A stretch of 7,072 bases of DNA from Pseudomonadota bacterium (GTDB lineage Bacteria; Pseudomonadota; Gammaproteobacteria; GRL18), in the NCBI GenBank assembly GCA_030632745.1, contig DAOVUE010000078.1:1-7072 (forward strand), read 5' to 3'. A program made the position numbers and the translations under genes. Positions 6,647-7,072 of this stretch are shown here, piece by piece. The notes under the pieces were generated by a model. It was given only the letters and a program-made list of their open reading frames with translations. It was not told the origin of the DNA and did no database searches. Position 1 is the first letter of the stretch. Each line of letters opens with the position of its first letter.

Positions 6647-6970
6647 TTATAGTTCCAGATAAAAAAATACAAAGCGTCCATGTTCTATATCGACTTTCAA
6701 ATTTGCCCCATGATACAGAGCATAATCAACATAACCCGGTACAGCAGAATCCAGATGACATTCACTGGAATGCTGGGGTGATTCAAAATCACGATCACGG
6801 TCATACCAGGCTAACATCATAAAATCATCTAAGTTTTTAATGGCTTCTTGATCAGCAATTTTCATTGCTTGGAGATAATCATCTAATGGTTCTTCATTGT
6901 CTATATTAATGATAGTGACATTACTATAATCTTCAACAGATGGTGTGCAAAATGATAATTCTTCAGACAT
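6647..6970 (-). CDS. Conserved small protein of unknown function, possibly AF1514-like (DUF5619)
   Basis: This 107-residue acidic, soluble protein has no signal peptide or membrane segment. The strongest feature is the block WYDRDRDFESPQH (55-67), followed by SECH (69-72), VPGYVDYALYHGANLKVDIEHGRFVFFYLEL (77-107). From memory this pattern matches the AF1514/DUF5619 family of small alpha/beta proteins with no assigned function; I could not check this. Residues 29-50 (LDDYLQAMKIADQEAIKNLDDF) look helical, and the C-terminal half looks like beta strands. C71-H72 with the Asp/Arg/Glu-rich block could be a metal or active site, but that is speculation. The ATG has a weak AGG about ten bases upstream. 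The gene converges on mrp and shares its terminator. No partner gene is visible in the window, so context says little about its role. Confidence 0.8.
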   Translation of the reverse strand: MSEELSFCTPSVEDYSNVTIINIDNEEPLDDYLQAMKIADQEAIKNLDDFMMLAWYDRDRDFESPQHSSECHLDSAVPGYVDYALYHGANLKVDIEHGRFVFFYLEL

Positions 6971-7042
6971 TATTTTTTACCTGTACTTTTTCCCTGTGTT
7001 TTTAGGGGGATTATTGACTCATTAGCTTTTTTAAGCTGAATC

Positions 7043-7072
7043 ATATTAAAAAATAAACTAAACTATTAGCAA
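7043..7072 (-). promoter_or_regulatory. Possible promoter for the small right-hand gene
   Basis: On the minus strand, TTGCTA (7072-7067) and TAATAT (7048-7043) are separated by 18 bp. This predicts a transcript start near 7036 and a leader of about 65 bases. The leader would begin at a small AGCTT/AAGCT hairpin (7024-7037). The -35 box sits at the window edge, so its upstream context is not visible. Confidence 0.4.

Noticed and set aside
6647..6970. Toxin or anti-phage function for the small right-hand gene
   Set aside because: It has no partner gene, membrane segment or nuclease motif, and the sequence pattern points to a widespread family of unknown function.

Overview
This window looks like a chromosomal core region of a gammaproteobacterium. 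The evidence is the RnfA-RnfB-RnfC series in the proteobacterial (Rsx-type) order, a long MetG with a C-terminal tRNA-binding domain, and an Mrp/ApbC gene divergent from metG. From memory, metG, mrp and rnf also lie near one another in Pseudomonas-type genomes. The DNA is fairly AT-rich, and I cannot place the organism below class level. There are no tRNA or rRNA genes, phage genes, transposases or CRISPR arrays.

Layout. The first 5.15 kb is a minus-strand series read metG -> rnfA -> rnfB -> rnfC, with rnfD expected just beyond position 1. rnfA and rnfB are 1 bp apart, rnfB and rnfC overlap by 4 bp (ATGA), and all three are intact or nearly so. The 117 bp between metG and rnfA consists largely of heptameric tandem repeats. 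These form two arrays in opposite orientation that run up to the rnfA start codon. Next comes a 299-bp divergent promoter region (5153-5451), then mrp on the plus strand (5452-6543). A strong, probably bidirectional hairpin terminator follows (6595-6629). A convergent small gene (6647-6970, minus) encodes a conserved protein of unknown function, possibly AF1514-like, with its probable promoter at the right edge.

How the genes relate. RnfA, RnfB and RnfC are three of the six subunits of the Rnf/Rsx membrane complex, which couples electron transfer between ferredoxin and NADH to ion translocation, or reduces SoxR. RnfB and RnfC carry five ferredoxin-type [4Fe-4S] sites, counting the RnfB CGQC domain. 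Mrp is a P-loop Fe-S carrier ATPase of the kind that loads such clusters, so its position beside the rnf genes makes functional sense, although the two are transcribed apart. MetG charges initiator and elongator tRNA-Met and may share transcription with rnf.

I found no convincing novel multi-gene system. The points worth a second look are local: a possible frame interruption in two A7 runs at the rnfC 3' end, 18-bp/6-codon tandem repeats in the linkers of both RnfC and MetG, the inverted heptamer arrays serving as the rnfA leader without a Shine-Dalgarno site, and the uncharacterised small protein at the right edge.
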